DNA of 64,000 bases, taken from NCBI GenBank assembly GCA_023229135.1, contig JALNZT010000006.1, positions 62,001-126,000 on the forward strand. The letters are read 5' to 3'. Within the stretch, counting starts at the first letter, position 1. Every line of letters begins with the position of its first letter. Below are positions 46,187-55,292 of this stretch, one piece after another. The position numbers were made by a program, and so were the translations under genes. The stretch comes from Bacteroidales bacterium. GTDB lineage: Bacteria > Bacteroidota > Bacteroidia > Bacteroidales > F082. The notes beneath the pieces were generated by a model that worked only from the letters and a program-made list of their open reading frames with translations, was not told the DNA's origin and did not search any database.

Positions 46187-47431
46187 TTATTCCGTGGCGA
46201 AAATCTTGGGATAACACAAAAAGTATTTGGTAACAGGATGTGATAAAACGCTGATATTAAGCTGATCCGAAGCCTCCGAAATATCTTTGATACTACCATC
46301 TTTGTAAATAATATTTATACTCGCCTGCTGCGGATGGTAGGCATGATTGGAGGTTTTCCCGCTGATCAGCAGGTATTCCGATTCGCTGACCGAAAACTTA
46401 AAATGTCTGCTAACCTGGTGTTTCAAGGCTGCAATTCTTTCTTCTGAAAATGCATTGTTGGACAACTCCACCTTAAAAAGCTGCCTGTTTACAATCGCAT
46501 TGCTCAAATAACTCAAAATCGGATCAGGATGTGAACACCAGGTCTTCAGTGCCGTAAACACATCAAAATCATCCAACTGACAATACAAACTCAATGTTTG
46601 CTTGTCGTTGTGCAGGTCATCAAATCCTTCTTTTTTCAGTAGGAAATAGGCCAGCGGATCGGTAACTTTCTGTATCACCTCGGGTGCAATTTCGCGGGCA
46701 CGAAGTAGCACTTTCATCAGGACATTCTCTGCACTCAGAACCGTTTTGTGCAGATAAACCTGCCAATACATCAACCGGCGGGCTACCAAGAATTTCTCTA
46801 CCGAATAAATGCCTTTAGCTTCGATACATAGCTCATTGTCAACAATTTCAAGCATCGCCAGCAGTCTGTCAGCATTGATATTGCCCTCCGTTACGCCGGT
46901 ATAAAAGCTGTCGCGTTTCAGATAGTCCATCCTGTCCATATCCAATTGACTGGATACCAACTTATTCAGAAACTTCTTAGGATGCGTATTGTCAAAAATT
47001 GCCAGTGTTTCATCCAGTGCGCCCTGGTATTCGATATTGAGTTGCTGCATCAGCAGTTGTGAAATAGATTCATGCGAAACACCTTGAATGATAGTCTGTT
47101 CCAACGTATGCGAATAGGGGCCGTGGCCAATATCGTGCAATAAAATCGCCAAGGATGCGGCACGGGCTTCGTCTTTGCTGATGCCGTAGCCTTTGTTGCG
47201 CAAAATATAGATGGCTTGCTGCATCAGGTGCATCGCGCCAAGGCTGTGGTGAAAACGCGTGTGCAGCGCTCCCGGATAAACCAAATGTGTGAGCCCAAGT
47301 TGTTTGATACGCCGCAAACGCTGGAAATAAGGATGTTCGACCAAATCAAAATGAAGCGCATCAGGAATGCTGATAAAGCCGTAAACGGGATCGTTGAATA
47401 TTTTCTTCTTGTTGGAGCGTTCTGGAGGCAT
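46187..47431 (-). CDS. HD-domain phosphohydrolase
   Basis: 414 residues. The HD metal site is seen as HTRFHHSLG (first His), LLHDIGHGPYSHTLE (HD and following His) and DQLDMDRMDYLKRD-type sequence (SSQLDMDRMDYLKRDSFYTG). The opening KKIFNDPVYGFISIP is characteristic of the family related to dGTPases and SAMHD1; the natural substrate in this clade is not certain. The ATG at 47431 is preferred; the 47455 alternative adds eight residues without support. The gene is divergent from porX. Confidence 0.9.
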   Translation of the reverse strand: MPPERSNKKKIFNDPVYGFISIPDALHFDLVEHPYFQRLRRIKQLGLTHLVYPGALHTRFHHSLGAMHLMQQAIYILRNKGYGISKDEARAASLAILLHDIGHGPYSHTLEQTIIQGVSHESISQLLMQQLNIEYQGALDETLAIFDNTHPKKFLNKLVSSQLDMDRMDYLKRDSFYTGVTEGNINADRLLAMLEIVDNELCIEAKGIYSVEKFLVARRLMYWQVYLHKTVLSAENVLMKVLLRAREIAPEVIQKVTDPLAYFLLKKEGFDDLHNDKQTLSLYCQLDDFDVFTALKTWCSHPDPILSYLSNAIVNRQLFKVELSNNAFSEERIAALKHQVSRHFKFSVSESEYLLISGKTSNHAYHPQQASINIIYKDGSIKDISEASDQLNISVLSHPVTKYFLCYPKIFATE

Positions 47432-47440
47432 AATAATTGT

Positions 47441-47448
47441 TAATTTTG
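47441..47448 (+). promoter_or_regulatory. Candidate -7 element TAATTTTG for porX
   Basis: Exact TAnnTTTG, but 148 bases before the porX ATG, so it would give a long leader overlapping the start of the HD gene transcript. Confidence 0.3.
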
Positions 47449-47501
47449 TACACACGGCCGAGGGTTAAACAATAAAACCGGCCTTTTACGCATTTGAACT
47501 A

Positions 47502-47509
47502 CAAAATTA
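47502..47509 (-). promoter_or_regulatory. Candidate -7 element TAATTTTG for the HD gene
   Basis: Exact TAnnTTTG on the minus strand, 70 bases before the HD gene ATG. If both this and the 47441 element are used, the two transcripts overlap at their 5' ends. Confidence 0.35.
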
Positions 47510-47595
47510 AGATTATCGCCGACATCTCTACCCTTTTTGAATAATTGTAAACCGTGGCTGAAACGTTTTCAGCTACACAGAATTAAAAAAAACTT

Positions 47596-49161
47596 ATGGA
47601 CAAAATTCGTATTCTTTGGGCTGATGATGAGATTGATTTGCTAAAACCGCATATCCTATTTTTAGAACAGAAAGGCTATAAGGTTGTAGCAATAAATAAT
47701 GGCGATGAAGCACTTGATTTAGTTAGAGAACAGCCTTTTGATATCATCTTTTTAGATGAAAACATGCCCGGCCTTTCCGGCATCGAGACTTTGGAAAAAA
47801 TTAAAGCCGACTTCCCCAACCTGCCGGTGGTGATGATCACCAAAAGCGAGGAAGAGTCAATAATGGAAGACGCCATCGGCAGTAATATCGCGGATTATCT
47901 CATTAAACCGGTTAAGCCAAACCAGATTTTGCTGAGCCTGAAACGTAACCTCGAAAACCGGAAATTGGTCAGCGAGAAATCTACCATGAGTTACCAGCAG
48001 GAGTTCCGAAATATCGGTATGGAACTCAATAACAAGCTCGATTTTCAGGAATGGACGGAGGTTTTTAAAAAGCTCAACCGCTGGGAACTTGAGCTGGAAC
48101 GTGCTGCAGATGAAGGTATCCGTGAGGTACTAAATATGCAAAAGGACGAAGCCAATTCCCAATTTTCGCGCTTTATAGAAAAAAATTATATCAACTGGCT
48201 CAACGGCACCGGTCAGGAAAAGCCTGTGCTTTCGCATACTTTGGTGCGTGATAAACTGTTGCCACTACTCAATAATACCCAAAATCCCGTATTTTTTCTT
48301 CTCATCGACAACCTGCGCTACGACCAATGGAAGGTTATTCAGCCGCTAATTGAACAGTATTTCAGGGTGGAAAAAGACGAAATTTATTGTAGCATACTGC
48401 CCACAACGACGCAATATGCCCGTAATGCAATTTTCGCGGGCTTGATGCCCAACGAGATACGCAAAAAGTATCCGCAGTATTGGGTTGATGAGGAGGACGA
48501 AGGCACGAAAAATCAGTTTGAATCAGAATTGTTGGGCGAGCAATTGCGCCGCCACGGCAAAGATGTGAAATTTTCTTACCATAAAATCCTCAACCTAAAT
48601 GCCGGGAAACGTTTAGCCGAAAATATGTCAAACCTGATGACCAACGAGCTAAATGTGATCGTTTACAACTTCGTGGATATGTTGTCGCATGCCCGAACCG
48701 AAATGGAGATGATTCGCGAACTCGCTGAAGATGAGCCCGCTTACCGCTCCCTGATGAGGTCTTGGTTTGAGCATTCCAGCCTTTTCGAAATTATCCGCTT
48801 TATCGCCCAGAAAAAGTCGGAAATTATCCTCACCACCGATCATGGGTCAGTGTATGTTAAAGATCCGGTCAAGATTTTGGGTGACCGAAATGTCAACACA
48901 AATCTGCGGTATAAATATGGTAAAAGCCTGAAATACAACTCAAAAGAAGTTTTCGAAGTGCGCAATCCCGAGGATGTTTTTCTGCCACGCATCAACGTGA
49001 GTACGGCGTATGTTTTTGCCCGCGCCGGAGATTTTTTCGCCTACCCAAACAATTACAATCATTACGTCAACTATTACCGAAACACTTTTCAGCATGGTGG
49101 CATTTCCATGTATGAAATGATGATCCCGGTGATTCACTTAAAGCCCAAATCATTGGTATGA
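47596..49161 (+). CDS. porX: T9SS response regulator PorX (receiver plus PglZ domain)
   Basis: 521 residues. Residues 1-120 form a CheY-like receiver with acidic pair Asp10-Asp11, phospho-acceptor Asp54 (IIFLDENMPG) and the conserved lysine in YLIKPVKP. A helical linker follows, then a PglZ/alkaline-phosphatase-type domain (FFLLIDNLRYDQW; CSILPTTTQYARNAIFAG with threonines 270-272 where the nucleophile is expected; LTTDHGS). In Porphyromonas PorX works with the sensor PorY and sigma factor SigP to control T9SS, and its PglZ part cleaves nucleotide phosphodiesters. No porY is visible in the window. The stop overlaps tsaE by 4 bases. Confidence 0.95.
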   Translation: MDKIRILWADDEIDLLKPHILFLEQKGYKVVAINNGDEALDLVREQPFDIIFLDENMPGLSGIETLEKIKADFPNLPVVMITKSEEESIMEDAIGSNIADYLIKPVKPNQILLSLKRNLENRKLVSEKSTMSYQQEFRNIGMELNNKLDFQEWTEVFKKLNRWELELERAADEGIREVLNMQKDEANSQFSRFIEKNYINWLNGTGQEKPVLSHTLVRDKLLPLLNNTQNPVFFLLIDNLRYDQWKVIQPLIEQYFRVEKDEIYCSILPTTTQYARNAIFAGLMPNEIRKKYPQYWVDEEDEGTKNQFESELLGEQLRRHGKDVKFSYHKILNLNAGKRLAENMSNLMTNELNVIVYNFVDMLSHARTEMEMIRELAEDEPAYRSLMRSWFEHSSLFEIIRFIAQKKSEIILTTDHGSVYVKDPVKILGDRNVNTNLRYKYGKSLKYNSKEVFEVRNPEDVFLPRINVSTAYVFARAGDFFAYPNNYNHYVNYYRNTFQHGGISMYEMMIPVIHLKPKSLV

Positions 49162-49595
49162 CAACCGCAAAGTTTGTTGCCGCTCAGCCCAAAGCGCTGA
49201 GTGCTGCTGCCCAATGGCTTATTCAACACAAAGAAATTGCACCCGTAATGGCTTTTTACGGGCCAATGGGTGCCGGCAAAACTACCCTTATCAAAAGCCT
49301 GTGCAAACTGCTTCAAGTGTCGGATGAAGTAAATAGTCCGACTTTTTCTATTGTAAATGAGTATCTTACATCTGAAAACGATTCAGTATTTCATTTCGAC
49401 TTCTACCGCATCAATAAGGTGGAAGAGGCATACGACATTGGATACGAGAACTATTTTTACAGCGGAAATCTTTGTCTGATTGAATGGCCGGAAAAAATAG
49501 CGCAACTTTTGCCCGAAAAACACGTAGAAGTGCTTATTAATCCGGATGAAGAAACCGGGTCTCGAAATATAACCTGCAAACTCATCGGAGTTTAA
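49158..49595 (+). CDS. tsaE: tRNA threonylcarbamoyladenosine synthesis ATPase TsaE
   Basis: A 145-residue ATPase with Walker A YGPMGAGKTTLIK and the conserved SPTFSIVNEY and HFDFYRI sequences, then LIEWPEK. With TsaB and TsaD it forms the t6A37 modification of ANN-decoding tRNAs. It starts inside the porX stop (ATGA), so translation is coupled. ald follows after 11 bases. Confidence 0.95.
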   Translation: MTTAKFVAAQPKALSAAAQWLIQHKEIAPVMAFYGPMGAGKTTLIKSLCKLLQVSDEVNSPTFSIVNEYLTSENDSVFHFDFYRINKVEEAYDIGYENYFYSGNLCLIEWPEKIAQLLPEKHVEVLINPDEETGSRNITCKLIGV

Positions 49596-49606
49596 GCGTA
49601 ATAATT

Positions 49607-50827
49607 ATGAACGAAGAAAAGCAATACATCAAATTTGCCGGCAGCACAGCAATTATGCCGCAGGAGGAAAAGCTGGAAGTAGCCAACCGCAAAAACCAGT
49701 TGACTATTGGTATTCCGGCTGAACAGAATCCCGATGAACGCCGTATTGCACTCATCCCGGAAGCGGTAAAGCTGCTTACAAATCATGGCCACCGCATTCT
49801 GTTACAGCGCGGAGCCGGCATCCCTTCCCACTTCACGGATCACGAATTTGCTGAAGCAGGTGCTGAGGTGGTGGAAACAATTGGTGAGGTTTATGAAGCA
49901 GATTTAATACTGAAAGTTGCGCCTCCACGAGGTGAGGAACTTAGCTTACTCAAGAAAGGGCAGTCGCTTTTCTCTGTTCTGCAGCTCAGAAATCACGATA
50001 GGGACTGGTATCAATCCTTGATGACAAAAAAGCTTACAGCCGTTGCTTTCGAGTATATACAGGATAAAACCGGTGCATTGCCACTGTTGCGCTCCATGAG
50101 CGAAATCATCGGAAACCTGTCGATGCTGATCGCTGCCGAATACCTTTGCCATCCAAAATACGGAAATGGCACGATGCTGGGTGGTTTTCCGGGTGTTGCG
50201 CCAACAGAAGTGGTGATTATCGGCTCTGGAAATGTTGCGGAATACGCTGCCAGAGCGGCTTTAGGAATGGGTTGTCTCGTAAAGATTTTCGACAATTCCA
50301 TGTACAAACTGCGTATCCTTCAAAATAATGTCGGCCAACGTTTATTCACCTCTGCGCTCCAGCCGAACCTCATTGGCGAAGCGCTCAAAACAGCCGATGT
50401 CGTTATTGCTGCAAAGCATATTCAGGATGGTATTGCAACTTGTTTTATCAGTGAAGAAATGGTCAGGTCGATGAAGAAGGGCGCTGTTATTATCGACGTT
50501 AGCATCGATCAGGGCGGCTGTTTCGAAACCATCAAAGCTACCTCGCAGCATGATCCGGTTTATCAGGTTCATGGCGTTACCCATTATGGCGTCCCAAATA
50601 TGGCATCGCGCGTTCCGCGGACAGCCTCTATTTCCTTTAGCAATTTCTTTATGCCTTTGCTGCTACAGATTGGCGAAAGCGGAGGCCTCGAAAATCTGCT
50701 GCGCGTCAATAGGGCTTTGGCCAAAGGCGTTTATATCTATAACGGCAAACTCACCAACCATGATGTCAGTCGTTTATACGGTATTCCTTTCAGTCACCTC
50801 GAACTGCTGATGGCTGCCTTTTACTGA
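49607..50827 (+). CDS. ald: Alanine dehydrogenase
   Basis: 406 residues, NAD-dependent L-alanine/pyruvate interconversion. The N-terminal domain has GIPAEQNPDERRIALIPEAV with the substrate-binding arginine, the Rossmann motif is VVIIGSGNVAEYAARAA, and the C-terminal domain has HYGVPNMASRVPRTAS. The first ~30 residues (before QLTIGIPAE) are an extension compared with the classic enzyme, as in other Bacteroidota. Its place after tsaE and porX is conserved in the phylum. Confidence 0.92.
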   Translation: MNEEKQYIKFAGSTAIMPQEEKLEVANRKNQLTIGIPAEQNPDERRIALIPEAVKLLTNHGHRILLQRGAGIPSHFTDHEFAEAGAEVVETIGEVYEADLILKVAPPRGEELSLLKKGQSLFSVLQLRNHDRDWYQSLMTKKLTAVAFEYIQDKTGALPLLRSMSEIIGNLSMLIAAEYLCHPKYGNGTMLGGFPGVAPTEVVIIGSGNVAEYAARAALGMGCLVKIFDNSMYKLRILQNNVGQRLFTSALQPNLIGEALKTADVVIAAKHIQDGIATCFISEEMVRSMKKGAVIIDVSIDQGGCFETIKATSQHDPVYQVHGVTHYGVPNMASRVPRTASISFSNFFMPLLLQIGESGGLENLLRVNRALAKGVYIYNGKLTNHDVSRLYGIPFSHLELLMAAFY

Positions 50828-50841
50828 TTTATAGCTTTTTT

Positions 50842-50860
50842 AATCTGAATTTTTCAGATT
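50842..50860 (+). terminator. Weak hairpin after ald
   Basis: AATCTGAA and TTCAGATT pair around TTT, 14 bases after the ald stop. No T-run follows, so termination strength is doubtful. Confidence 0.4.
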
Positions 50861-50885
50861 CAGACTTTCCTATGCCTTAATAGCT

Positions 50886-50893
50886 TAGCTTTG
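50886..50893 (+). promoter_or_regulatory. -7 promoter element TAGCTTTG of aroB-aroA
   Basis: Exact TAnnTTTG, 20 bases before the aroB ATG. Confidence 0.55.
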
Positions 50894-50913
50894 CAATAAA
50901 CAGATTCTATACG

Positions 50914-51993
50914 ATGTCAAGTAAAAATACTATTCTTTTCGGTAAGGCGGCCATTGAGGATTTAAAGCAGGAACTTATAATGTTTCGCAGCGATGGGCGT
51001 GAGCTCTTTTTATTGGTTGATGAAAATACCCACAAACATTGTTTCCCGGTTTTGAAAGCTTTGGTTGGCAAAAAAAACTTCGACCCGGCTGTGCTGGAAA
51101 TTTCTTCCGGTGAGCAAAACAAGAACCTGCGAACAGCCGGTGACTTGTGGTCGCAACTGACGATTGCCGGTGTAAAACGTGATGCGGTATTGCTTACATT
51201 GGGCGGTGGCGTAATCTCTGACATGGGTGGTTTCGTAGCATCTACCTATAAAAGAGGTATTGCCGTCATGCATATTCCTACTACCTTGCTTGGTATGATT
51301 GATGCGGCTATTGGCGGCAAAACCGGAATCGACTTTATGGGATATAAAAACCATATCGGTTCGTTCTATCAGCCTGAAAAAGTATTTGTGATTCCTGAAT
51401 TTCTGAAATCACTCGACCAGCGATATTGGCGTTCAGGCATGGGCGAGCTGCTGAAATATGGCTTTATAAAACATCCTGAGCTGTTAAAATCGGATGCTTT
51501 TTTTGACGAAAACAGGGAAGAAGCGATGACACTGATTGAGCTGGCAGCAACAGCTAAGCTTGAAATTATTACTAAAGATCCACTCGAAAAAGGCTTGAGG
51601 AAAATCCTGAACTTCGGCCACACTATAGGTCATGCTTTTGAAAGTTTTGCATTGGGCAAAGGCCAGGATTTGCTACACGGAGAAGCTATTGCAGCAGGAA
51701 TGTTGGCCGAACTTTGGTTGTCGGTAAAATACTGTAAACTGAATGTACAGGTTTTAGAGGAGTATAAAGAGCTGTATCTGAAATTGTTTCAGCCGTTTTT
51801 AATCCAGGAGGAAGCAATTGACGAATTGATGCAGCTGATACTGCACGACAAAAAAAATGCGGCGCAAAAGCTGAACTTTGTGCTGTTGAAAGCACCCGGG
51901 AAAGCAGTTTTTGATATAGCCGTTGAACCATCTGACATAGATGCCTGTTTAAGATGGTATATTGAACTCCTGAATGAAGATGACGAATCATAA
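50914..51993 (+). CDS. aroB: 3-Dehydroquinate synthase
   Basis: Second step of the shikimate pathway. 359 residues. The NAD-binding loop is LTLGGGVISDMGGFVAST, the substrate/metal region is AAIGGKTGID and GMGELLKYG, and the metal histidines lie in NFGHTIGHAFE and LLHGEAIAAGM. It is cytoplasmic. Its end overlaps the aroA start by 20 bases, so the two steps are made from one transcript. Confidence 0.96.
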   Translation: MSSKNTILFGKAAIEDLKQELIMFRSDGRELFLLVDENTHKHCFPVLKALVGKKNFDPAVLEISSGEQNKNLRTAGDLWSQLTIAGVKRDAVLLTLGGGVISDMGGFVASTYKRGIAVMHIPTTLLGMIDAAIGGKTGIDFMGYKNHIGSFYQPEKVFVIPEFLKSLDQRYWRSGMGELLKYGFIKHPELLKSDAFFDENREEAMTLIELAATAKLEIITKDPLEKGLRKILNFGHTIGHAFESFALGKGQDLLHGEAIAAGMLAELWLSVKYCKLNVQVLEEYKELYLKLFQPFLIQEEAIDELMQLILHDKKNAAQKLNFVLLKAPGKAVFDIAVEPSDIDACLRWYIELLNEDDES

Positions 51994-53242
51994 AAAATTA
52001 ACAGCTAATCTCTTTGATTTTAAATCGACGGTGCAGCTCAGCAGCAGCAAAAGTGAGAGCAACCGCGCATTGATGATTAGGGCTTACGGGAATTTTGACC
52101 GCCATATCAAAAAGCTCTCCGATGCTGACGATACCATTTTGCTGCGTGATAATCTCGAATTGATTGACGACTGCGCTAAGTCTTCTATCCCGCTGATAAT
52201 TGACTGTGCCAATGCCGGCACGGCTTTTCGCTTTTTGGTGACTCATATGGCGTCCAAACCCGGGACATGGATGTTGACCGGTTCGGATCGCATGAAAGAA
52301 CGTCCTGTGGGCGAGTTGGTTGAAGCTTTGCGAAAGCTCGGCGCTGAAATTGATTACATTGGTGAACAGGGATTTCCACCGCTGCGTATCCAAGGGAAAA
52401 ACATCACTGGCGGAAAGCTTTCTTTAAGTACTTCCAAAAGTAGTCAGTTTGCTTCTTCGTTGTTGCTGGCAGCTCCTACATGGCCTCAAGGTCTTGAACT
52501 GGAACTTGTTGGTGATCAAAGCTCAACGCCTTATCTTGATCTGACGATAGCGATAATGCAGCATTATAAAGCCGATGTCAGCCAAGCTGGAAATCGTATT
52601 GTTGTGAAACCAAAACCTTATCAAAATATTGCTTTTACCGCTCAGCCCGACTGGAGCAGCGCTTCCTATTGGTATGAAATGGTGGCACTTAGCAAAGGTG
52701 GCGAGCTGTTGTTGCAGCAGTTAGATACGCAGAGTATCCAAGGCGATAAGGTAGTTGCAGATATTTTTGAGAAACTGGGCGTGCATTCGCATCAGGAGCC
52801 TAACGGTGTTAGGATTTTTAAGATGGAGAACTTTGTGCCAGAGCCTCTTAGCTTTAATTTCAGACATTCACCGGATTTGTTACCGACGGTGGCAGCTACT
52901 TGCTCCGGCTTGGGGGTCGAAGCCCATTTTTCCGGACTTAAAAACTTAAAATACAAGGAATCTGATCGCATTTTGGCGATGAAAAACGAGCTAAATAAAG
53001 TCGGTGTGCGGATGGAAGCCCTATCTGAAGATGAATACAAACTGATTCCGGCTATAAAACTGCCTGATTTCACGAAAGATACAGCGGTTGTTTTTGATAC
53101 CTGGGCCGACCACCGGCTGGCAATGTCGCTGGCTCCTTTGGCTTTGAAAGTAGGTGCTGTACAAATCAATAACCCGGATGTAGTGTCGAAATCTTATCCA
53201 AACTTCTGGAACGTTTTACGTAAAACTGGAATTCTGAAATAG
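51974..53242 (+). CDS. aroA: 3-Phosphoshikimate 1-carboxyvinyltransferase (EPSP synthase)
   Basis: Sixth step of the shikimate pathway. 422 residues. The shikimate-phosphate site has SSSKSESNRALMIRA, the phosphate/PEP loop has CANAGTAFRFLVTH followed by DRMKERPVGELVEAL, and the C-terminal half has LKYKESDRILAMKNEL and TWADHRLAMSLAPLAL. Two ATGs (51974, 51980) are possible starts; both overlap the aroB end. The NAGTA-FR sequence departs slightly from the usual NAGTAMRP; its effect on inhibitor sensitivity cannot be judged. Confidence 0.95.
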   Translation: MKMTNHKKLTANLFDFKSTVQLSSSKSESNRALMIRAYGNFDRHIKKLSDADDTILLRDNLELIDDCAKSSIPLIIDCANAGTAFRFLVTHMASKPGTWMLTGSDRMKERPVGELVEALRKLGAEIDYIGEQGFPPLRIQGKNITGGKLSLSTSKSSQFASSLLLAAPTWPQGLELELVGDQSSTPYLDLTIAIMQHYKADVSQAGNRIVVKPKPYQNIAFTAQPDWSSASYWYEMVALSKGGELLLQQLDTQSIQGDKVVADIFEKLGVHSHQEPNGVRIFKMENFVPEPLSFNFRHSPDLLPTVAATCSGLGVEAHFSGLKNLKYKESDRILAMKNELNKVGVRMEALSEDEYKLIPAIKLPDFTKDTAVVFDTWADHRLAMSLAPLALKVGAVQINNPDVVSKSYPNFWNVLRKTGILK

Positions 53243-53258
53243 GGCTAAACATTATTGC

Positions 53259-53266
53259 TATTTTTG
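53259..53266 (+). promoter_or_regulatory. -7 promoter element TATTTTTG of lutA
   Basis: Exact TAnnTTTG, only 13 bases before the lutA ATG, implying a very short leader. Confidence 0.5.
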
Positions 53267-53279
53267 CCAAAAAATTACC

Positions 53280-53999
53280 ATGACAATAGATTTATTCATC
53301 CCTTGTTTTATTGATCAGTTTTATCCTGAAACAGGAATGAATATGGTAAAACTGCTTGAAAAGGCCGGGGTAAAAGTCTATTATAATCCCGAACAAACCT
53401 GTTGCGGACAGCTTGCATTCAACAGCGGTTTCACCGATGAAGCGAAAAAACTGGGCAACAAATTCTTGACAGATTTTCCTAATAACCGGCCTGTAGTTAG
53501 TCCATCAGCCTCCTGTGCCGGTTACGTAAAAAACTATTATCAGGAGCTTTTTCATAATACAGCCAACCATCTTGAATACAAGCGTTTGACGCGCCATATG
53601 TTTGAAATCACTGATTTTCTCGTCAATAAATTAAATTTCACAGATTTTGGTGCTGTATTCCCACACAAAGTTACCTATCACGATAGTTGCGCCGGATTAA
53701 GGGAGTATAAATTGAAAGCGGAAGGCCGGTTGCTATTATCAAAAGTGAAAGACCTGCAAATTGTTGAAATGAAGGAACGTGAAGTATGCTGCGGCTTTGG
53801 TGGTTCTTTTAGTGTGAAGCATGAAGCCATTTCGACGGCTATGGCCCAACAAAAAATCCAAAACGCAGTGGAAACAGAAGCCGAATATATCGTTTCGACC
53901 GATCTTTCGTGCCTGATGCATCTCGAAGCCTATATCAACAAACAAAAAATTCCGCTAAAAGTCATTCATATCGTTGACATACTGGCCGCCGGCTGGTAA
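53280..53999 (+). CDS. lutA: (Fe-S)-binding CCG-domain protein of the LutA/YkgE type
   Basis: 239 residues with two cysteine-rich CCG domains: FIPCFIDQFYPETG with TCCGQLAFNSG, and HDSCAGLREY with EVCCGFGGSF. In LutABC this subunit takes part in lactate oxidation to pyruvate, as an electron carrier. No lutB or lutC lies next to it here: the neighbours are aroA and an unrelated minus-strand gene. Its partners may be elsewhere. It is cytoplasmic or membrane-associated. Confidence 0.9.
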   Translation: MTIDLFIPCFIDQFYPETGMNMVKLLEKAGVKVYYNPEQTCCGQLAFNSGFTDEAKKLGNKFLTDFPNNRPVVSPSASCAGYVKNYYQELFHNTANHLEYKRLTRHMFEITDFLVNKLNFTDFGAVFPHKVTYHDSCAGLREYKLKAEGRLLLSKVKDLQIVEMKEREVCCGFGGSFSVKHEAISTAMAQQKIQNAVETEAEYIVSTDLSCLMHLEAYINKQKIPLKVIHIVDILAAGW

Positions 54000-54039
54000 G
54001 TAATCCAAAATTTCAGTATAAAATACGGATAGTGAAATA

Positions 54040-55128
54040 CTATTCTTTTAACAGAAGCTTTTCACGCAAATCGGTGTTTAGCAAGCCTTCAAGTTTCGTG
54101 TAAGGCAGAAACAAATCACTCTGGCCATAAGAATAGGGCGCCAGTTCGTAACTGTTATAATAAAACCCGATTCCTGAATTACTGATCCAGAAATTAGTAT
54201 TGGGTTCAACCACTTCAACAAATAATCCAAAAGATTTTAGGCTACTGTCGTGTTGAATTTCATAACGACTTCTGATTTCATTTGTGAGTAACTCAGTCAA
54301 AATGTTGTCAGATTGTGCTAAAAAAATATCTTCCATTTTCAAGCGTTTACCACTGTTGATGTCGAACACGTAGAATAGCCGGTTGAGCATACCATGTGCG
54401 CCACCGCTAAAAACGTATTCGCTGGTTTCGATGCATAGCAGCCCATGCTGATTCATCACAACTCCAACTTCCCCGCTTTTAATCCACTGCACTGAATGTG
54501 AGGGCAGACTGTCGTAGCTACTCAGCTTTTTATAGTTGTTGAAAAATGTATCCGCTTGCTGCTGAAGTACTTGGTTAGGCATTAATAAAGCACTATTTTG
54601 ACCTTCCTCCAAAAAAGCCTGCAACAGGATTGAATCCTGAAGTTGATTTAATGCTTCCGCCTGTGGCACAATTAACTCACTTTCAAAAATGGCCGAAGGA
54701 CTTTCTTCCCGCTCTTCAAAAAGTTTTTTGTCAACACTTAAACCATAAGGCATCAGTGCGATGCTTCCAGCCTCATCAAGAGCAGAAAATGCTAACCGCT
54801 GTATATCATTAGATGCTGTAAAATAGAAGCCTTCAAGCTGTCTGGAGCTCATTCGGCCTTTGATTAAGGTATCGGATTCGTATTCATTTTTCAAGAAAAA
54901 ATCTCCCTGATCATTTAGCATTCCTGTCAGCACGGTGTGGGAAGCAGCATTATCTTCCGTGAAAAATAAGTGTGCCCGTAACTTGCTGTTTACCTGTACC
55001 AAATTCAATAGTGCGGGTTTATTATTTAAGATACCTATATACCGGCTATAAAAGTTTTCTTGCGCGAAAGCACCAGTTAAAGCAATGCCAAGAAGGCAAA
55101 AAAGCACTATAAATCGTTTGGTTTTCAT
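54040..55128 (-). CDS. Secreted DUF3298-like protein
   Basis: 362 residues with a signal peptide (IVLFCLLGIALTGAFAQ). The C-terminal half matches the DUF3298/RsiV-type domain: EYVFSGGAHGMLNRLFYVFDINSGKRLKMEDIF, then FWISNSGIGFYYNSYELAPYSYG. The N-terminal ~120 residues are beta-rich with FTEDNAASHTVLTGML. Related domains bind lysozyme in RsiV, but no function can be claimed here. It is probably periplasmic. A -7 element lies upstream and the gene appears to stand alone. Confidence 0.8.
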   Translation of the reverse strand: MKTKRFIVLFCLLGIALTGAFAQENFYSRYIGILNNKPALLNLVQVNSKLRAHLFFTEDNAASHTVLTGMLNDQGDFFLKNEYESDTLIKGRMSSRQLEGFYFTASNDIQRLAFSALDEAGSIALMPYGLSVDKKLFEEREESPSAIFESELIVPQAEALNQLQDSILLQAFLEEGQNSALLMPNQVLQQQADTFFNNYKKLSSYDSLPSHSVQWIKSGEVGVVMNQHGLLCIETSEYVFSGGAHGMLNRLFYVFDINSGKRLKMEDIFLAQSDNILTELLTNEIRSRYEIQHDSSLKSFGLFVEVVEPNTNFWISNSGIGFYYNSYELAPYSYGQSDLFLPYTKLEGLLNTDLREKLLLKE

Positions 55129-55168
55129 GTACGTTAGTTTAGGTGTTGTCGATGATAAGTTTATAAAT

Positions 55169-55176
55169 CAAAGATA
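55169..55176 (-). promoter_or_regulatory. -7 promoter element TATCTTTG of the DUF3298 gene
   Basis: Exact TAnnTTTG on the minus strand, 40 bases before the ATG at 55128. Confidence 0.55.
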
Positions 55177-55292
55177 ATTTTATTGAACAGACAGCGCACT
55201 ATTACCAGGTGAACTCCAATAAATCAATGAAGTAGAATTGGATATTGTGCGTAGATTATCACTTTTTGCAAAAGTAATTTAATAAGTTGAAG

